From: an uncultured Rubellimicrobium sp.
GTDB lineage: Bacteria > Pseudomonadota > Alphaproteobacteria > Rhodobacterales > Rhodobacteraceae
Assembly (NCBI GenBank): GCA_902805995.1
Contig: CADCUU010000157.1
Span: forward strand, 1 to 5,881
Reading direction: 5' to 3'
DNA length: 5,881 nt
Part shown: positions 5,606-5,881 of the stretch, piece by piece
Numbering within the stretch: position 1 is the stretch's first letter
Layout of the letters: each line of letters opens with the position of its first letter
The notes under the pieces: model-generated
Databases searched by the model: none
What the model was told of the DNA's origin: nothing
The model's input: the letters and a program-made list of their open reading frames with translations, nothing else
Made by a program: the position numbers and the translations under genes

Positions 5606-5716
5606 CCGAACACGGCAACCCTGACCGCCTCCAGCTACGGCCAAGGCCTTCCTGCGCAAGGGCCATGCCGCAGCGCGGCGAGGACGCCCCCTCGCAAATC
5701 CCCCACCCCTCGGCTA

Positions 5717-5735
5717 GATCACGGGAAAGGTGATC
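5717..5735 (+). repeat. GATCAC/GTGATC dyad next to the pdhA ribosome binding site
   Basis: GATCAC (5717-5722) and GTGATC (5730-5735) are perfect reverse complements with a 7-nt spacer, GGGAAAG. The right arm ends one base before the pdhA Shine-Dalgarno. It could be a hairpin that spaces or tunes ribosome access, or a protein-binding dyad. Confidence 0.4.
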
Positions 5736-5744
5736 GAAGGAGGT
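5736..5744 (+). promoter_or_regulatory. Strong ribosome binding site of pdhA
   Basis: GAAGGAGGT is close to a full complement of the 16S rRNA 3' end and lies 9 nt before the ATG at 5754. It fixes the pdhA start and suggests high translation. Confidence 0.9.
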
Positions 5745-5753
5745 ACCGGGATC

Positions 5754-5881
5754 ATGGCGAAGGACCAAGCCGCACAGACCGAGGCTCCCGCCAGCGCTGG
5801 AGCGATTCCCAACGTTTCCCGCGATGAGCTTCTCGGCTTTTACCGCAACATGCTCCTGATCCGCCGCTTCGAGGAAAAGGC
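5754..5881 (+). CDS. pdhA: Pyruvate dehydrogenase E1 component, alpha subunit (N-terminal part)
   Basis: Only the first 42 codons and two further bases are present; the gene runs off the right edge. After a short Ala-rich N terminus (MAKDQAAQTEAPASAGAIP), residues 20-42 read NVSRDELLGFYRNMLLIRRFEEK, the typical opening of the alphaproteobacterial/mitochondrial-type E1 alpha subunit. With E1 beta this subunit binds thiamine diphosphate and decarboxylates pyruvate, feeding acetyl groups to E2 and linking glycolysis to the TCA cycle. The thiamine-binding motif lies beyond the window. pdhB and pdhC normally follow in this group. The start is set by the strong Shine-Dalgarno. It is probably controlled by the LacI-type operator pair about 300 bp upstream. 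A branched-chain 2-oxoacid dehydrogenase alpha subunit is a less likely alternative. Confidence 0.94.
   Translation, partial: MAKDQAAQTEAPASAGAIPNVSRDELLGFYRNMLLIRRFEEK

Larger units (their letters stand above)
5452..5753 (+). other. Long non-coding leader region of pdhA
   Basis: This is about 300 bp with no convincing gene on either strand. Its first 80 bp are relatively AT-rich and hold two copies of AGCCCTTAGC (5462-5471 and 5529-5538), a related AGCCCGTTCAGC (5486-5497), and a small palindrome TCACTTTCAGTGA (5513-5525). The middle holds the alternative hairpins described separately. A 22-codon frame (5665-5733) starts at an ATG with AAGGG only 2 nt upstream and is probably not translated. 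The minus-strand frame across 5502-5768 has biased, low-information composition and runs into pdhA, so it is not called. If the promoter at 5410-5438 is real, this region is transcribed as the 5' untranslated leader of pdhA. Confidence 0.55.

Noticed and set aside
5665..5733. 22-codon upstream frame (starting MPQRGEDAPS) before pdhA
   Set aside because: Its AAGGG is only 2 nt from the ATG, the peptide shows no run of regulatory codons, and any random leader of this length can contain such a frame.
5502..5768. 88-codon open frame on the minus strand across the pdhA leader
   Set aside because: It starts inside pdhA, has no recognisable domain, is made of Gly/Arg/Ser/Pro typical of GC-rich shadow frames, and covers the leader hairpins and the pdhA ribosome binding site.

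Overview
The window is GC-rich, densely packed bacterial DNA that looks like an alphaproteobacterium of the Rhodobacterales (Rhodobacter/Roseobacter relatives). The clues are the gene content (tandem cyclophilins, pgk with a DhnA-type class I aldolase, a small FtsB-like protein near pdhA) and the protein styles (for example the FCGT end of SelO and the long GGSDLPDLPAEFS loop of both cyclophilins). This placement comes from protein recognition, not from a search.

Layout from left to right: (1) the 3' end of selO on the plus strand, closed by a strong GC hairpin that also faces the end of the next operon; (2) a minus-strand operon of two related cyclophilin-type prolyl isomerases, the first cytoplasmic and the second with a signal peptide, joined by an ATGA stop/start overlap; (3) a short divergent intergenic region; (4) plus-strand pgk and a class I fructose-bisphosphate aldolase, 84 bp apart, ending in a 9-bp-stem hairpin; (5) a short FtsB/DivIC-family division protein on the plus strand; (6) a convergent LacI-family regulator on the minus strand, whose last codons overlap the end of ftsB by 11 bp; (7) a 405-bp non-coding region; (8) the first 42 codons of pdhA, the pyruvate dehydrogenase E1 alpha subunit, running off the right edge.

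The most notable part is the non-coding region between lacI and pdhA. It holds two 14-bp LacI-type operators that are exact reverse complements of each other (TTGAACCGATTCAA and TTGAATCGGTTCAA), with centres 50 bp apart. Between them lies a good plus-strand promoter, TTGACC-17 bp-TAATTT, whose start point would fall inside the second operator. It points at pdhA through a leader of about 310 nt. That leader carries a 13-bp direct repeat flanking an inverted copy of its core, so two hairpins could form in competition, and a small dyad directly before the pdhA ribosome binding site.

Together the genes suggest a central-carbon locus (lower glycolysis/gluconeogenesis plus the entry to the TCA cycle). 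A LacI regulator with no sugar transporter beside it in the window probably controls itself and pdhA. A role like that of CceR, the LacI-family central carbon regulator of Rhodobacter sphaeroides, is an attractive inference but is not proven here. No mobile element, CRISPR array, tRNA or rRNA was seen.
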